From positions 1 to 28,123 of the forward strand of contig DASZZV010000263.1 of the NCBI GenBank assembly GCA_035544835.1: DNA of 28,123 nt, in the 5' to 3' direction. This document shows, one piece after another, positions 15,514-24,642 of this stretch. Within the stretch, counting starts at the first letter, position 1. Every line of letters begins with the position of its first letter. The position numbers were made by a program, and so were the translations under genes. The notes below the pieces were generated by a model, which saw only the letters and a list, made by a program, of their open reading frames with translations, did no database searches and was not told the origin of the DNA. The stretch is from DASZZV01 sp035544835. Its GTDB lineage: Bacteria; Acidobacteriota; Thermoanaerobaculia; Gp7-AA8.

Positions 15514-17028
15514 ATTTTCACCTCGTGGAGAGCTCTTCGCGGCGAAGCTCACGCGCTCGAAGTTCTCGCTTTTGCGATTCTATTGATTTCTTTACCGCTG
15601 CTTCCCCTGCCCTATGGAGCGGTGCTTCCGGCGGGGATGTTGAGGATTGAGATCGTCGCATTCACTCTAGCAGTCCTGACGTTTCTTACCTCACCATCAC
15701 TTCGTGCCCTTCGCTCTGCCGCTGTTCCCATTCTTGCCCTGCTGGGAGTTGCCATTCTAGGCCTGCTGCAGTTACTTCCGTTGCCGGCTTCGCTCGCTTC
15801 TTTGCTTTCACCTGAAAGTGCTGCTGTCTACCGAGGAACAAACACGGTCCTTCGGTTATTCGGGGTCCAGCCACAAAATCTGCGGATCTCCATCGCCCCT
15901 TCCGACACTCTTCAGATGGTTCTGCTGACTGTGTCTGACGTCGCGTTGTTCACATCCAGCCTCCTGCTACTCAGACTGCGATCTCGTCGGCGCCTTTTCG
16001 TTTCCGTCGTCATGCTGGGGAGTCTCATCCATATCATCTACGGAGCGATCCACGACGATCCCCAGGAAAGAATGCACGGAGCTTTCGTGAATCCGAATCA
16101 TCTCGCCGGCTACCTCGAGATCGCTCTGTCCGTCGCCTTCGCCATACTCTGGCGTGAGGTGCTGTTGAGCAGAGCTCGCGGAGAAGGCATCGGTGATATC
16201 GGAACGCGCCTCGAGAAGAGAATCCCTCCTCTCGCCGCAGCCGCAATCTTGTGGGGCGCGATTGCCATCGGTATCGGACTTACCAGGTCGCGCGGAGGGA
16301 TCGGCGCGGCCACGATCACGACCGCAGTCCTTCTAACTCTCGGAATCACGCAGCTTCTCCGAGGCAGACGGCGTCGAACTGTAGCGACGGCTCTGCTGGC
16401 AACGACCGCGGCAGTCGCATTCGCAGCCGCCACCGCCGGGCACGAATTCCTGGTCAGATTCCTTTCCTCCGATCCCCGCGAGGTCGGTGCGGACACGCGC
16501 CTCCAGCTATGGAAGACTTCCCTGATCGCCTGGCAGCATTTCCCACTGTTCGGTTCAGGGCTCGGCTCGTTTCGTGAGGCGTTCCGCCCGTACCAGGGAC
16601 GCGAGCTCGAAGGGCTCGTCGAGCAGGCCCACAGCGATCCTCTCCAACTGCTGGTGACCGGCGGAGCGGTCGGAGCATTTCTCGGAATCCTTGTCTTTGG
16701 CTCCCTCCTTTGGAAAATGGGAGCTCTCTGGGCGGAAAATCCGCGCCGCGAGGACTCTGCGATTCTACTGGGAGGTCTGGGAGCGGCGCTCTCGCTTCTG
16801 TTACACGGAGTCGCCGAATTCAATTTTTCCATCCCGGCCATTCCGGCGACGCTGGCCATCGTTCTCGGATGCGCTTTCGCCGCCGCGGGTGACGATTCGA
16901 TCCCGATACCGATCCGCCAAAGCGGCGGCGCACGCCTAGCAATCGTCGAAGCCCACTCGATTCCTCAGCGAACCTCCAGAGTCCACGACAGGGCACCCGA
17001 TGGCCTGGGCTTAGCGAAGAACGTGTGA
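15502..17028 (+). CDS. O-antigen ligase/polymerase-like membrane protein, copy A
   Basis: A 508-residue polytopic inner-membrane protein with about ten hydrophobic segments. It carries Wzy_C/O-antigen ligase motifs: FVNPNHLAGYLEI, LTRSRGGIG, then a periplasmic loop with RLQLWKTSLIAW, FGSGLGSFREAF and AHSDPLQLLVTGG. Such enzymes polymerise or transfer lipid-linked glycans. The start is TTG 15502; no later start keeps the first membrane helix, and its ribosome binding site is weak. The last 64 bases overlap the convergent gene ending at 16965. The final 50 residues, after the last helix, are hydrophilic. It is a paralogue of 21925-23331. Whether it polymerises or ligates cannot be told from sequence. 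Confidence 0.88.
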   Translation: MSKQIFTSWRALRGEAHALEVLAFAILLISLPLLPLPYGAVLPAGMLRIEIVAFTLAVLTFLTSPSLRALRSAAVPILALLGVAILGLLQLLPLPASLASLLSPESAAVYRGTNTVLRLFGVQPQNLRISIAPSDTLQMVLLTVSDVALFTSSLLLLRLRSRRRLFVSVVMLGSLIHIIYGAIHDDPQERMHGAFVNPNHLAGYLEIALSVAFAILWREVLLSRARGEGIGDIGTRLEKRIPPLAAAAILWGAIAIGIGLTRSRGGIGAATITTAVLLTLGITQLLRGRRRRTVATALLATTAAVAFAAATAGHEFLVRFLSSDPREVGADTRLQLWKTSLIAWQHFPLFGSGLGSFREAFRPYQGRELEGLVEQAHSDPLQLLVTGGAVGAFLGILVFGSLLWKMGALWAENPRREDSAILLGGLGAALSLLLHGVAEFNFSIPAIPATLAIVLGCAFAAAGDDSIPIPIRQSGGARLAIVEAHSIPQRTSRVHDRAPDGLGLAKNV

Positions 17029-18596
17029 ATCCCGGCAGGAAGGCGCACCGAAAGCCGGACTTCCAGCGAGGATGAGCAGAGCACGGTTCGGGCCCGAAGG
17101 CCATCCCAACCCAGATCGACCAGGACGGGCTGGGGCGAAATGATATGAATATCTACCAACCGTTGGTCACCCGCTCCGAGACAAACGGCAACGGCCCCGG
17201 ACCGCCGCCAGACTGCGACGACGCCCCGAGAAGATTTCTCTGCTGCCGGCGCAAGCCTGGCAATCGGGGTTCCCCTGGACATGTTATCGATCTCGAGACT
17301 CAGCAGACGAGAGTTGCATTCCTCCGCAGCGGAGGAAGATAGCTGCGAGAGGGCCGCACGCGCTCGCTCGGGTTTTCCTTTCTGCAGATAGTGGCGGGCC
17401 AGTGCGCAAATGAAAGGAGTCCACTCGAACGCTCCTGCAACGTCCGCATCGTGCTGCATGCGCAAGGCCTCGACTGAGTCGTCGGCGCGCAGCGCCGCCT
17501 GAGCGCGGATCAGAACCGGCACTCCCGACATCGACTCCACCATCCTGGCCAGTGACTCGCCGTTGACCGCATGCTCCGGATGTTCGATAAAGAAAAGCAC
17601 CAGCTCATGTCTGGTGTCGTGAGCCCACTCACCCTGGGACTCCGATGGCCAGAGGCTCACGACTTCAGAGAGTTGACGGATCGATGGCTGATCGGCGAAG
17701 TCGTCAAATCGATGCCGGCTCACCCAGCTCCGGCACGCCGCCCGCGCGCCGTCCAGATCGCCGAGGCGGATCCGCTTCCTCACCTCGGTCAGGTCGCGCG
17801 CCCGAGCTGCACACTCGGCTTTCTCCCATCGTTCGACGAGCCTTTCACCTTCGCGAGGAAGGTTCGCAGAGAGGGACGCCTGGATCGCAGCGGACAATGC
17901 GGCGGGATCGTCTGGGACGAGGTCCAGGACTCCCGCCCCTGCCAACCGATACGCAATTACCAGATCACGGCGCACAAAGTCAGGATCATTCAGAGCAAAT
18001 CGAAGCGACAACAATGCGTCCCGGCGATCGCCGGCGGACAGTAGCGGCCAGCTCTCCAGATAGGCTCCTCCAACGAAACCCCAGTTCTGCACGTCTCCGC
18101 CTGCATACCAGGCGCCCAGACGGAGCGGCTCGATCCAGGCGGATTTTCCCAGGGGGGTATTCATGGCCTGGCGGCGCCAGAACGCATATTCGACCTGCCC
18201 AAGCAGGGACCAGTGATAGGGCCAGCCCGGGCGTGCCGCTGCGGCGTCGAGGAGAAGTACGCGCGTCGCCCCCAGCTCGTCGTCGATGTGCATGAGAGAT
18301 GTCAACCAGAGTTGCCTCTGGGATGCCGTCATGTCGCGGAGAGACACTTCGCCCAGTGAGTCGTTAATGGCGGCATCGGCCAGTACATCGGCGCCCAGGT
18401 CGGCGGCGGGAACGAGTCGAAGAGTTTCGAAAGTATCCGTTCGGCGCTCGTCGACGCGGAACCTGCGTGCCGTGTTCTCGACCTTCTGCTGAAGACGATT
18501 GTTGTCTCGCCAGACCGTCGTCGCAATCGCCATCAGACCAAGCAGCGCGACGAGCACTCCGATCCGCGCAGCAACCCGAACCGCCTGTGGCAGCAT
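16965..18596 (-). CDS. Membrane-anchored RPGWPYH-motif protein, copy B (EPS locus)
   Basis: A 543-residue paralogue of 6418-8073. It has one N-terminal membrane helix (about 10-29), a long helical region with RPGWPYH at residues 122-128, LESWPLL near 180, LVPDDPAALSAAIQ and GAFEWTPFI. A beta-rich C-terminal domain includes DLGWDGLRARTV and LPAGIHTFFA. The start ATG 18596 lies nine bases after the stop of Wzc-like copy B, so the two are probably co-transcribed. The family is unknown to me. Its fixed place after a Wzc-like gene in both modules supports a role with the co-polymerase. Its 3' end overlaps the plus-strand ligase-like gene by 64 bases. Confidence 0.75.
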   Translation of the reverse strand: MLPQAVRVAARIGVLVALLGLMAIATTVWRDNNRLQQKVENTARRFRVDERRTDTFETLRLVPAADLGADVLADAAINDSLGEVSLRDMTASQRQLWLTSLMHIDDELGATRVLLLDAAAARPGWPYHWSLLGQVEYAFWRRQAMNTPLGKSAWIEPLRLGAWYAGGDVQNWGFVGGAYLESWPLLSAGDRRDALLSLRFALNDPDFVRRDLVIAYRLAGAGVLDLVPDDPAALSAAIQASLSANLPREGERLVERWEKAECAARARDLTEVRKRIRLGDLDGARAACRSWVSRHRFDDFADQPSIRQLSEVVSLWPSESQGEWAHDTRHELVLFFIEHPEHAVNGESLARMVESMSGVPVLIRAQAALRADDSVEALRMQHDADVAGAFEWTPFICALARHYLQKGKPERARAALSQLSSSAAEECNSRLLSLEIDNMSRGTPIARLAPAAEKSSRGVVAVWRRSGAVAVCLGAGDQRLVDIHIISPQPVLVDLGWDGLRARTVLCSSSLEVRLSVRLPAGIHTFFAKPRPSGALSWTLEVR

Positions 18597-18605
18597 CTCG
18601 CGACG

Positions 18606-20948
18606 CTAGCCGTCGAGTCCCGACCCCTCAAGGAAGGGGACGCTCGGCCTGGCACCGGTGCCAGCGATGTCTTCCGGACGATCGTAGGCATATTGCTTTC
18701 CGTAATAGTAATAGCCCCCGTAGCGGCCGGCGTCTTCGTCGAGGTTGTTCAGAAGAATTCCGAGAACCCGCACGTTGCTGCGCAACAGCTCGTCCCGTAC
18801 CCTGGTAATCTGCTCGCGGGGCGTGCGCCCGGCCTGAACACAGATGACCACACCATCCGAGAGGTGTCCCAGCAGAATGGCATCGGCGATGGGCGACACT
18901 GGCGGCGAGTCGATGATAACGACATCGAAATTAGCTTCTGCAAAATCGATGAACTGCTTCATGGCTTTGGACGACAGCAGCCCCGAAGGGTTCGGTGAGA
19001 TGGGCCCGCCCGTCACCACGAACACACCGGGCATGTTGGTCTGGACGATCGCCTTGGATGGGTCGAGACTCTCGGCCAGCACGGACACGAGCCCAACCCG
19101 ATTCGAGAGCCGTAGAACCTCATGGAGACGGGGCTTGTGCAGATCGGCGTCGACCAGCAGCACTCTCTTGTCGAGCTGACCAAGAACGATTGCGAGATTG
19201 AGGGCCGTCGAAGTCTTTCCTTCCGCAGGAATACTTGAGGTGACGACGACGGTGCCAAGTCCTCCCGCCTGTGACAGAAGCAGCGCCGTTCGGAAAGAAC
19301 GGTAGGCTTCTGCAACGGTGGAACGACGATTCCGATGCGGCAGGAGCTCAATGCTTACCCGATTCTCGCCCGGTGGGTTGAGACTCTTCTTTCTGCCCAT
19401 CCGTAATCCGTAGTAGTAGCCGTAGCCGGATCGCCCGGTCAGACCGCCGACGGCGGGGATCACCCCAAGAGTTGGAAGATGAAGATGTCGGGTGACCTGT
19501 TCGGGCGTACGGATGCTTCGATCGAGGTAATCCTGGAGAAACACCACACCGAGGCCCAGCGCCGTGCCGAGGAAGAGACTGAGCATCAGATTGAAGCGAT
19601 AGGATGGCGTGAAGCGAACGCGGGGCGGGAGAGCTCGGTCGACGATACGGACGTTGGAGACCCTCTCTCCGCGAAGGCGAGAGCTGACCTGTGTCTCGGC
19701 CTGCTTTTTGAGGAGCGTGTCGAGGAGCGTGCGTTTCGTTTCTACTTCGATCCTCAGATTGTTGTACTCGACCGCGTTCTTGTTGAGAGTCTGGGCCTCG
19801 CTCTTCTGACCCTTCAACACCGAGACCAGACTCTCTTCCCTGCGCTGAGCAGTCGAATAGTCATTGCGCGCGACTTCACGGGCTTTTGAAACGGTGACCT
19901 CAACCTCGGTATTGATGTGCTGACGGCCCTTGTCAATCTGGGCCTTCAGTTGCTGCATGGCCGGCCACTGCGGCTTGAAGATCTGAAGCTTTTCGGCATA
20001 CTCACGCTCCAGCTTTGCCTGCTCGGACCGAAGCTGCGAGACCAGGCCGTTGGAAACGGTGTCGGCGATCGCGTCGGCACGAGCGGTGGAGAGTTCGTGA
20101 TACCTCGCTTCCTTCGCGACGCGGTCGGCGACCGCTTCCGCGTAATCCTTGTTCAGAGATTCCAGCTTCTGGTAGGTGACATTCGTCTGCGGATCGATCG
20201 AAACGATATCTTTCTGGTCGCCATAGGCTTGGAGCTGCTGCTCTTTTCGATCGAGGTCGCTCTTCAACTGCTCAATCTGCGTGGAGAGAAATTGCGAGGC
20301 CTGCCCGAGGACCTGAAACTTGGACTCCAGCGTCCAGTCGATGTAGGACGCCGCTATGGCGTTAGCGATGCTGGCCGATAGTTTCGGTGACACGCTCGTG
20401 TAATAAAGCTCGACCAGATTGGTTCCTCGAACCGAAGCAGTCTCGACGCTGGACTGGACTTTCTCGGCGATCAGATCGGTGCGATATTCGGAGCTCGGCT
20501 GCTCCGCTGCTTCCCGTTTCCAGAACTTGAGCGAGCTCAGAAACCCGCCCTGAGGTGCAACGATATCGGGGTTGTCGCCGAGGTTCAGCTTCTCAACGAC
20601 TCGCGCCGCGATCTCGCGGCTCTTCATCAACTTTGTCTGCGTGGGAAGAAACTCGGGATCGCGACCGGCGTAATACTGCGACTGTGCGATCTCGAACGGG
20701 CTCGACTTTTCGGCTTCGACATCGATCACAGCCTTGGCTCTGTAGGTGGGATGTGAGAATACCGAGACAAGAATGCCGACCAGCAGAGCCAGAATCACGA
20801 GAGCCAGCAGGATCCGCCGGCCTTTAACAATGATCGCCCAGTACTCGGCGAGGTCGACCTCGCGAAAATCCTCCGGCCGGGATAGTTCAGCTACATTCTG
20901 CCAGGGAGCTTGCCCCGCCGCGGGTGGGTGCTTGATCTCTTCGAACAA
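18606..20948 (-). CDS. Wzc-like polysaccharide co-polymerase / BY-kinase, copy B
   Basis: A 780-residue protein with the same layout as copy A. The Wzz domain has TM1 (about 51-70) and DPEFLPTQTKLM, then come a periplasmic coiled coil, TM2 near 440-465 and the BY-kinase domain with Walker A AEGKT (K578), Walker A' VDADLHKPR (D600, D602) and Walker B IIDSPP (D680). The C-terminal tail is rich in tyrosine (Y743, Y746-749, Y753, Y755). It starts with TTG 20948, with AGGGAAGAG upstream and no ATG nearby. The six-Cys protein gene copy B ends 67 bp upstream and the RPGWPYH protein follows nine bp downstream. No phosphatase or exporter of its own is adjacent, so these are probably shared with module A. 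Confidence 0.93.
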   Translation of the reverse strand: MFEEIKHPPAAGQAPWQNVAELSRPEDFREVDLAEYWAIIVKGRRILLALVILALLVGILVSVFSHPTYRAKAVIDVEAEKSSPFEIAQSQYYAGRDPEFLPTQTKLMKSREIAARVVEKLNLGDNPDIVAPQGGFLSSLKFWKREAAEQPSSEYRTDLIAEKVQSSVETASVRGTNLVELYYTSVSPKLSASIANAIAASYIDWTLESKFQVLGQASQFLSTQIEQLKSDLDRKEQQLQAYGDQKDIVSIDPQTNVTYQKLESLNKDYAEAVADRVAKEARYHELSTARADAIADTVSNGLVSQLRSEQAKLEREYAEKLQIFKPQWPAMQQLKAQIDKGRQHINTEVEVTVSKAREVARNDYSTAQRREESLVSVLKGQKSEAQTLNKNAVEYNNLRIEVETKRTLLDTLLKKQAETQVSSRLRGERVSNVRIVDRALPPRVRFTPSYRFNLMLSLFLGTALGLGVVFLQDYLDRSIRTPEQVTRHLHLPTLGVIPAVGGLTGRSGYGYYYGLRMGRKKSLNPPGENRVSIELLPHRNRRSTVAEAYRSFRTALLLSQAGGLGTVVVTSSIPAEGKTSTALNLAIVLGQLDKRVLLVDADLHKPRLHEVLRLSNRVGLVSVLAESLDPSKAIVQTNMPGVFVVTGGPISPNPSGLLSSKAMKQFIDFAEANFDVVIIDSPPVSPIADAILLGHLSDGVVICVQAGRTPREQITRVRDELLRSNVRVLGILLNNLDEDAGRYGGYYYYGKQYAYDRPEDIAGTGARPSVPFLEGSGLDG

Positions 20949-21015
20949 TGATGGTCTCTTCCCTCGCTCCGTCTACCAACCAATCCACAAGGACCATTCC
21001 AGAATCGGATCGACG

Positions 21016-21756
21016 TCAGGGACGGGGCCGCAACGATGAAACGGGCTTTTCGGACCCGCGGTTATTCTGGTAGACAACCGCACCCCCCGCCGCCGCGGCC
21101 GCACCAGCGGCGACCAGGCCTGCCGCTTCAGCCGGACTCACTGCAGCAGTAGACGCAGCAACGATCGGCCGTCGCTGTTTGTCACAGGCTTCGTCGGCAT
21201 TGGCAAGCAGGATCTGACGGCAGTTCTCATTCGGCTTCAAGACCTCACCAGTTGATGAAATCTGGCTCTGTATCCCTGCGCAGCGAAAACCGCCCGGAAC
21301 GGCAGATTGTGAATCCGAGGTGAGCCCCAGAGCCATGTTCGAAGCATAGCTGATCTCTCCGGGGGAGAGCTCGGCCCCTGCACAGGCCCCGGTTACAGGA
21401 ACCGTGGTCGAATCGGTGCTCGTTTCTGCCCCTTTGCTGTCACGGGCAGCCACGCGATAAACCACTGCGCTGGTCGCGTCGGCGGTGGCGGGAAGGATCG
21501 CCCAATAGTCGTCGCCGGTACCCTTCATCATCTCTATGTAGTACTCGCTGGTCTGATCGGGTGCGCGGAAGTAAACCCGTACCGATCTTGGCGCTTCGGA
21601 GGCATGGACTTTCGCGGTGACACGTGCGCGGCCACAGTGAGTCGGCACGCACGCGAGAGGCTGATTCTCGATCACCGGCCGCTCCTGAGCTGAAAGAACA
21701 CTCGGGACCAGCGGCAGGCAAAGACCTGCAAACAACACAATCGCCCTGTGGCGCAT
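21016..21756 (-). CDS. Secreted six-cysteine protein with C-terminal Ala-rich segment, copy B
   Basis: A 246-residue paralogue of 13387-14082. The signal peptide (MRHRAIVLFAGLCLPLVPS, cleavage near LSAQ) precedes a beta-rich region. Cysteines at 36, 41, 125, 159, 179 and 191 match copy A in number and near-identical spacing. EYYIEMMKGTGDDYWAILP aligns with DYFLEMQQMSGASDQYFAELP-like sequence in copy A. The C-terminus has an Ala/Gly-rich hydrophobic segment (about 205-228) and the tail PVSSLRPRP. ATG 21756 has AGGGGGG a few bases upstream; the frame to 21879 runs antisense to the divergent gene and is rejected. Unlike copy A, no terminator follows, so it probably leads into Wzc-like copy B. 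The function is unknown. Confidence 0.8.
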   Translation of the reverse strand: MRHRAIVLFAGLCLPLVPSVLSAQERPVIENQPLACVPTHCGRARVTAKVHASEAPRSVRVYFRAPDQTSEYYIEMMKGTGDDYWAILPATADATSAVVYRVAARDSKGAETSTDSTTVPVTGACAGAELSPGEISYASNMALGLTSDSQSAVPGGFRCAGIQSQISSTGEVLKPNENCRQILLANADEACDKQRRPIVAASTAAVSPAEAAGLVAAGAAAAAGGAVVYQNNRGSEKPVSSLRPRP

Positions 21757-21783
21757 TCGCCACCCCCCTATACAATCCGCACT

Positions 21784-21812
21784 AATGTATTTCTCATCGC
21801 GAAAAAAGGCAA
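21784..21812 (-). promoter_or_regulatory. Possible promoter of module B (six-Cys copy B, wzc copy B)
   Basis: On the minus strand TTGCCT (21812-21807), 17 bases, then TACATT (21789-21784). Both boxes match four of six consensus positions. It sits 28 bases before the start at 21756 in the divergent intergenic space. This is a weak call. Confidence 0.3.
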
Positions 21813-21924
21813 ATTTTGGAGCCAGGCCTGCTGCACTGATTCCCTGCCGCAAACCCTGCCCCTTCGCGGCACAATCCATTCCCTCCGGATGAGACTCGTT
21901 GAATCAAGACCTGCCTCGAGCACC

Positions 21925-23331
21925 ATGGCCAGCCCAACCTCCGTCGGAGAATGGGTTCAACGGGTCGGCCTGGCTCTTCTACTTCTGGAAGTGGCGACTG
22001 CACCGATGTGGTACGGCGCGGTACTGCCCGACGGGAAGTTTCTGCTGGAGATTCTCGCCTTCACGACAGCGGCTCTGGCCACGATTTCAAGTCCGAGATC
22101 GTCGATGGGCTGGGCACGGATTCCGATCTTTTCCACTCTGGCGCTCGCCGCGCTCGGCGCGTTTCAACTACTGGGGCTCCCGCATGGCTGGATCTCTCGG
22201 CTCTCCCCGAACAGCGCCTTGCTCTACGGGCGCACTCAGAACGTCACCGCCCTTTTCCGACGCCCTCCTCTGGTCTGGCGCATCTCTGTCTCGCCTGGGG
22301 AGACCGCCAGCGCATCCCTGCTGATTGCCGCCTACGCAGCGCTGTTTTTCTCCGCCGCCCTGCTGGGCTCTTCAAGAAACCGCCGGAGGTTCGTGCAGGG
22401 GGCGATCCTCGCTGCCGGCATCGTCTACGCCGGCTTCGCCGCGATCACCGAGGCCCCTATCGATCGGATTCACGGACCCTTCGTCAATCCCAATCATCTG
22501 GCCGGTTACCTCGAGATCGGGTTGTGCCTGGCCTTCGGGCTTTTATGGACAGAGATACTCGTCAATCGGGAACGAGCGGCCGGGCTGAGCGACAAGCGGG
22601 AACGGCTGGAGCGCCGTCTTTTCGCAATGGGCTGGAAGATCATCCTGTGGTCGGTCGTCGCCGCGGCACTCGCACTCACGCGATCCCGCGGCGGGATCTC
22701 TGCCGCAGTCCTCACTTCAGCGATCGTTTTTCTACTTGCACTGTCCCGCCGCGGGCGAGAAAGGAAATGGTCAGTCGCATGGCGCAGCGGAGCGATCCTG
22801 CTTACGGGAATCGCAGTCACCGCCTTTGCCGTTGGCCGCTACCCACTGCTTCGCTTCCTGATTTCCGATCCCCGCGATCCGTCGTCCGATCTGAGGACCA
22901 CTCTATGGAAAATCTCCATCGAGGCCTGGCGCTCTTTTCCGCTACTCGGCTCGGGGCTCGGCGCTTTTCGAGAGGCTTTTCGCCTCGTACAACCGGCCGA
23001 CCTGCCACTGCTGGTCGAACAGGCCCATGACAGTTTCCTGCAGATCCTGGTCACTGGTGGGCTCATCGGCGCGACACTCTCGGTATTGACCGTCGGGTCG
23101 CTCCTGATCGTTCTCTTACGTGCCTGGAGACTAGAGCCACACCGGGAAGAGCGATCCCTCCTTCTCGCCGCGGCGGGCGTCCTCATCTCTCTCTGTATGC
23201 ATGACCTCGTGGAGTTCAACTTCTCCGTGCCTGCGATTCCGGCAACCATGGCAATCGCACTTGGAACGGCCTGGGCGGGACGGTCGGACCCTGACCGGCT
23301 ACCGGCGCCGAGACCGGCGGCTGCCGATTAA
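21925..23331 (+). CDS. O-antigen ligase/polymerase-like membrane protein, copy B
   Basis: A 468-residue polytopic membrane protein paralogous to 15502-17028. Shared blocks are WYGAVLPDGK, FVNPNHLAGYLEIG, LTRSRGGI, LWKISIEAW, LGSGLGAFREAF, VEQAHDSFLQILVTGG and VEFNFSVPAIPAT. These place it in the Wzy/WaaL group that polymerises or ligates lipid-linked polysaccharide at the periplasmic face. I chose ATG 21925 because it aligns best with copy A; ATG 21889 is an alternative, and neither has a clear ribosome binding site. It is divergent from the six-Cys gene copy B, and its last 33 bases overlap the convergent nucleotidyltransferase gene. Confidence 0.88.
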   Translation: MASPTSVGEWVQRVGLALLLLEVATAPMWYGAVLPDGKFLLEILAFTTAALATISSPRSSMGWARIPIFSTLALAALGAFQLLGLPHGWISRLSPNSALLYGRTQNVTALFRRPPLVWRISVSPGETASASLLIAAYAALFFSAALLGSSRNRRRFVQGAILAAGIVYAGFAAITEAPIDRIHGPFVNPNHLAGYLEIGLCLAFGLLWTEILVNRERAAGLSDKRERLERRLFAMGWKIILWSVVAAALALTRSRGGISAAVLTSAIVFLLALSRRGRERKWSVAWRSGAILLTGIAVTAFAVGRYPLLRFLISDPRDPSSDLRTTLWKISIEAWRSFPLLGSGLGAFREAFRLVQPADLPLLVEQAHDSFLQILVTGGLIGATLSVLTVGSLLIVLLRAWRLEPHREERSLLLAAAGVLISLCMHDLVEFNFSVPAIPATMAIALGTAWAGRSDPDRLPAPRPAAAD

Positions 23332-24489
23332 AACCCGCCAGCGGCGAAGCTCGACGGTATGCCGTTGATGAACGAGGCGCTGAAAAGAGCCACGAAGATA
23401 TCGGACCAGAAGACGCGCCGGTCTGGTCACGTAGCGCGCAGCGGTGATCACGGAGTTTTCACCGACGGTTTTTCTCATCGCCTCAGGAGGCGGAAAGATC
23501 CGTGTCGCCAACAGCACGAGCCGGCTCCGTCCACTGGTGGCTCTTGACTCCATCCATTGGTCGACCGCGTCACTGAAATGCGCTTCACCGGCCGAACGAC
23601 CGGTGAGAACGAGACGAAACAATCCATCGAAAAACTCCGCGGCCTGAGCATCCTTCTCTTCGGTCCCTGCCGATGCCGCGCGCGCGATGTGACGGAACCG
23701 TCGTACGGAATCGGCAATCCCCCCATCCCTCCAACTCAACCCCTCGCCTTCGCCCGCCTCCTCGAGGCTGACCAGATCCTGAATCGTGCGCAGCGCGTGT
23801 CCGGGCTCTCCGTTGTGGTGAGCGACGAAATGCTGAACCGCGATCTCGCGAGCCACAGCAGCGGAAGGAACGAGAATTCGAGACGACACGAGCTGGGAGC
23901 ACCTCTTCAACTCGGCGTAGGAAGGGCCGTGCTCCGATCCGGCACTTCCCGGAAGGGCCAGGTGCAACTCGATGAGCGAATGTTCCGATGTGACGTAAGC
24001 AGCCTCGTAACCACCCGGCGCCCCTGGCTGCCAGAAAGCTCCGCAACTCCGAACGGCTTCCCGCCATCGGTCCAGTTTCTCTTCATCAATCACCACGTCG
24101 ATGTCCACGAAGTAGCGGGTCCCTTGGGTAAGGCCGGCCAAGGTCAGCCCCCCGCCCTTGATGACAACATTCTCTGAATCCTGAAGCGAGTCGTGGGCAA
24201 GGATCCGCTTGAGGAGAGTGAGGGAAAGCGTCCCTCGCGCTTCGCTCATCAGGGACACGGCGGTGAGACGACGCGCCAGGTCGCGACTCAAACTGGCGCG
24301 GTAGTCGCGCGCAAACCGGCCCAGAACCGGCGTTACAGCGAGCTCGCCCGACAGCCAGAGCAGATCGTCTATGGCGGCGGCGCCGACCTCGCTCCATCGC
24401 GCCATGAGAATCTTCTCCGGAGCACGACAGGTTGCGGCGATCAGGAAACTGTAGGCCTTACGTGCCCTCGTTTCGTCCGCCATGGTCAT
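23299..24489 (-). CDS. Nucleotidyltransferase-fold protein (NTP_transf_5-like)
   Basis: A 396-residue protein. The core ENVVIKGGGLTLAGL (K111), followed by RYFVDIDVVID with the acid pair D129 and D131, matches the uncharacterised nucleotidyltransferase family (PF14907 type) common in exopolysaccharide loci. Helical regions flank the core and a histidine-rich AVQHFVAHHN segment follows. No transmembrane helix is seen. ATG 24489 and ATG 24483 are both possible starts; GGAAGAA lies upstream. It starts 77 bp after tRNA-Ala on the same strand and overlaps the ligase-like gene copy B by 33 bases at its 3' end. The biochemical role in EPS synthesis is unknown. Confidence 0.72.
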   Translation of the reverse strand: MTMADETRARKAYSFLIAATCRAPEKILMARWSEVGAAAIDDLLWLSGELAVTPVLGRFARDYRASLSRDLARRLTAVSLMSEARGTLSLTLLKRILAHDSLQDSENVVIKGGGLTLAGLTQGTRYFVDIDVVIDEEKLDRWREAVRSCGAFWQPGAPGGYEAAYVTSEHSLIELHLALPGSAGSEHGPSYAELKRCSQLVSSRILVPSAAVAREIAVQHFVAHHNGEPGHALRTIQDLVSLEEAGEGEGLSWRDGGIADSVRRFRHIARAASAGTEEKDAQAAEFFDGLFRLVLTGRSAGEAHFSDAVDQWMESRATSGRSRLVLLATRIFPPPEAMRKTVGENSVITAARYVTRPARLLVRYLRGSFQRLVHQRHTVELRRWRVLIGSRRSRRR

Positions 24490-24566
24490 GCTCTGGTTTC
24501 TTCCGGCGATGGCCGCGTGTCTAAGCAGTAGAGGACGAACGTGTACGCGACGCTACGACTGGAAAT

Positions 24567-24642
24567 TGGTGGAGCCGAACGGGATCGAACCGTCGACCTC
24601 CTGAATGCCATTCAGGCGCTCTCCCAACTGAGCTACGGCCCC
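24567..24642 (-). tRNA. tRNA-Ala (anticodon GGC)
   Basis: On the minus strand a full cloverleaf of 76 bases is readable: acceptor GGGGCCG paired with CGGCTCC (one G-T pair), a D-arm with GCTC/GAGC, an anticodon stem CCTGA/TCAGG with loop ATGGCAT (anticodon GGC), a T-arm with TTCGATC loop, discriminator A and an encoded CCA. It reads GCC alanine codons. Its 3' end points toward the EPS locus. Confidence 0.97.

Noticed and set aside
24567..24642. Attachment site of an integrated island at tRNA-Ala
   Set aside because: I could find no second copy of the tRNA 3' end near the left edge of the EPS locus and no integrase gene.
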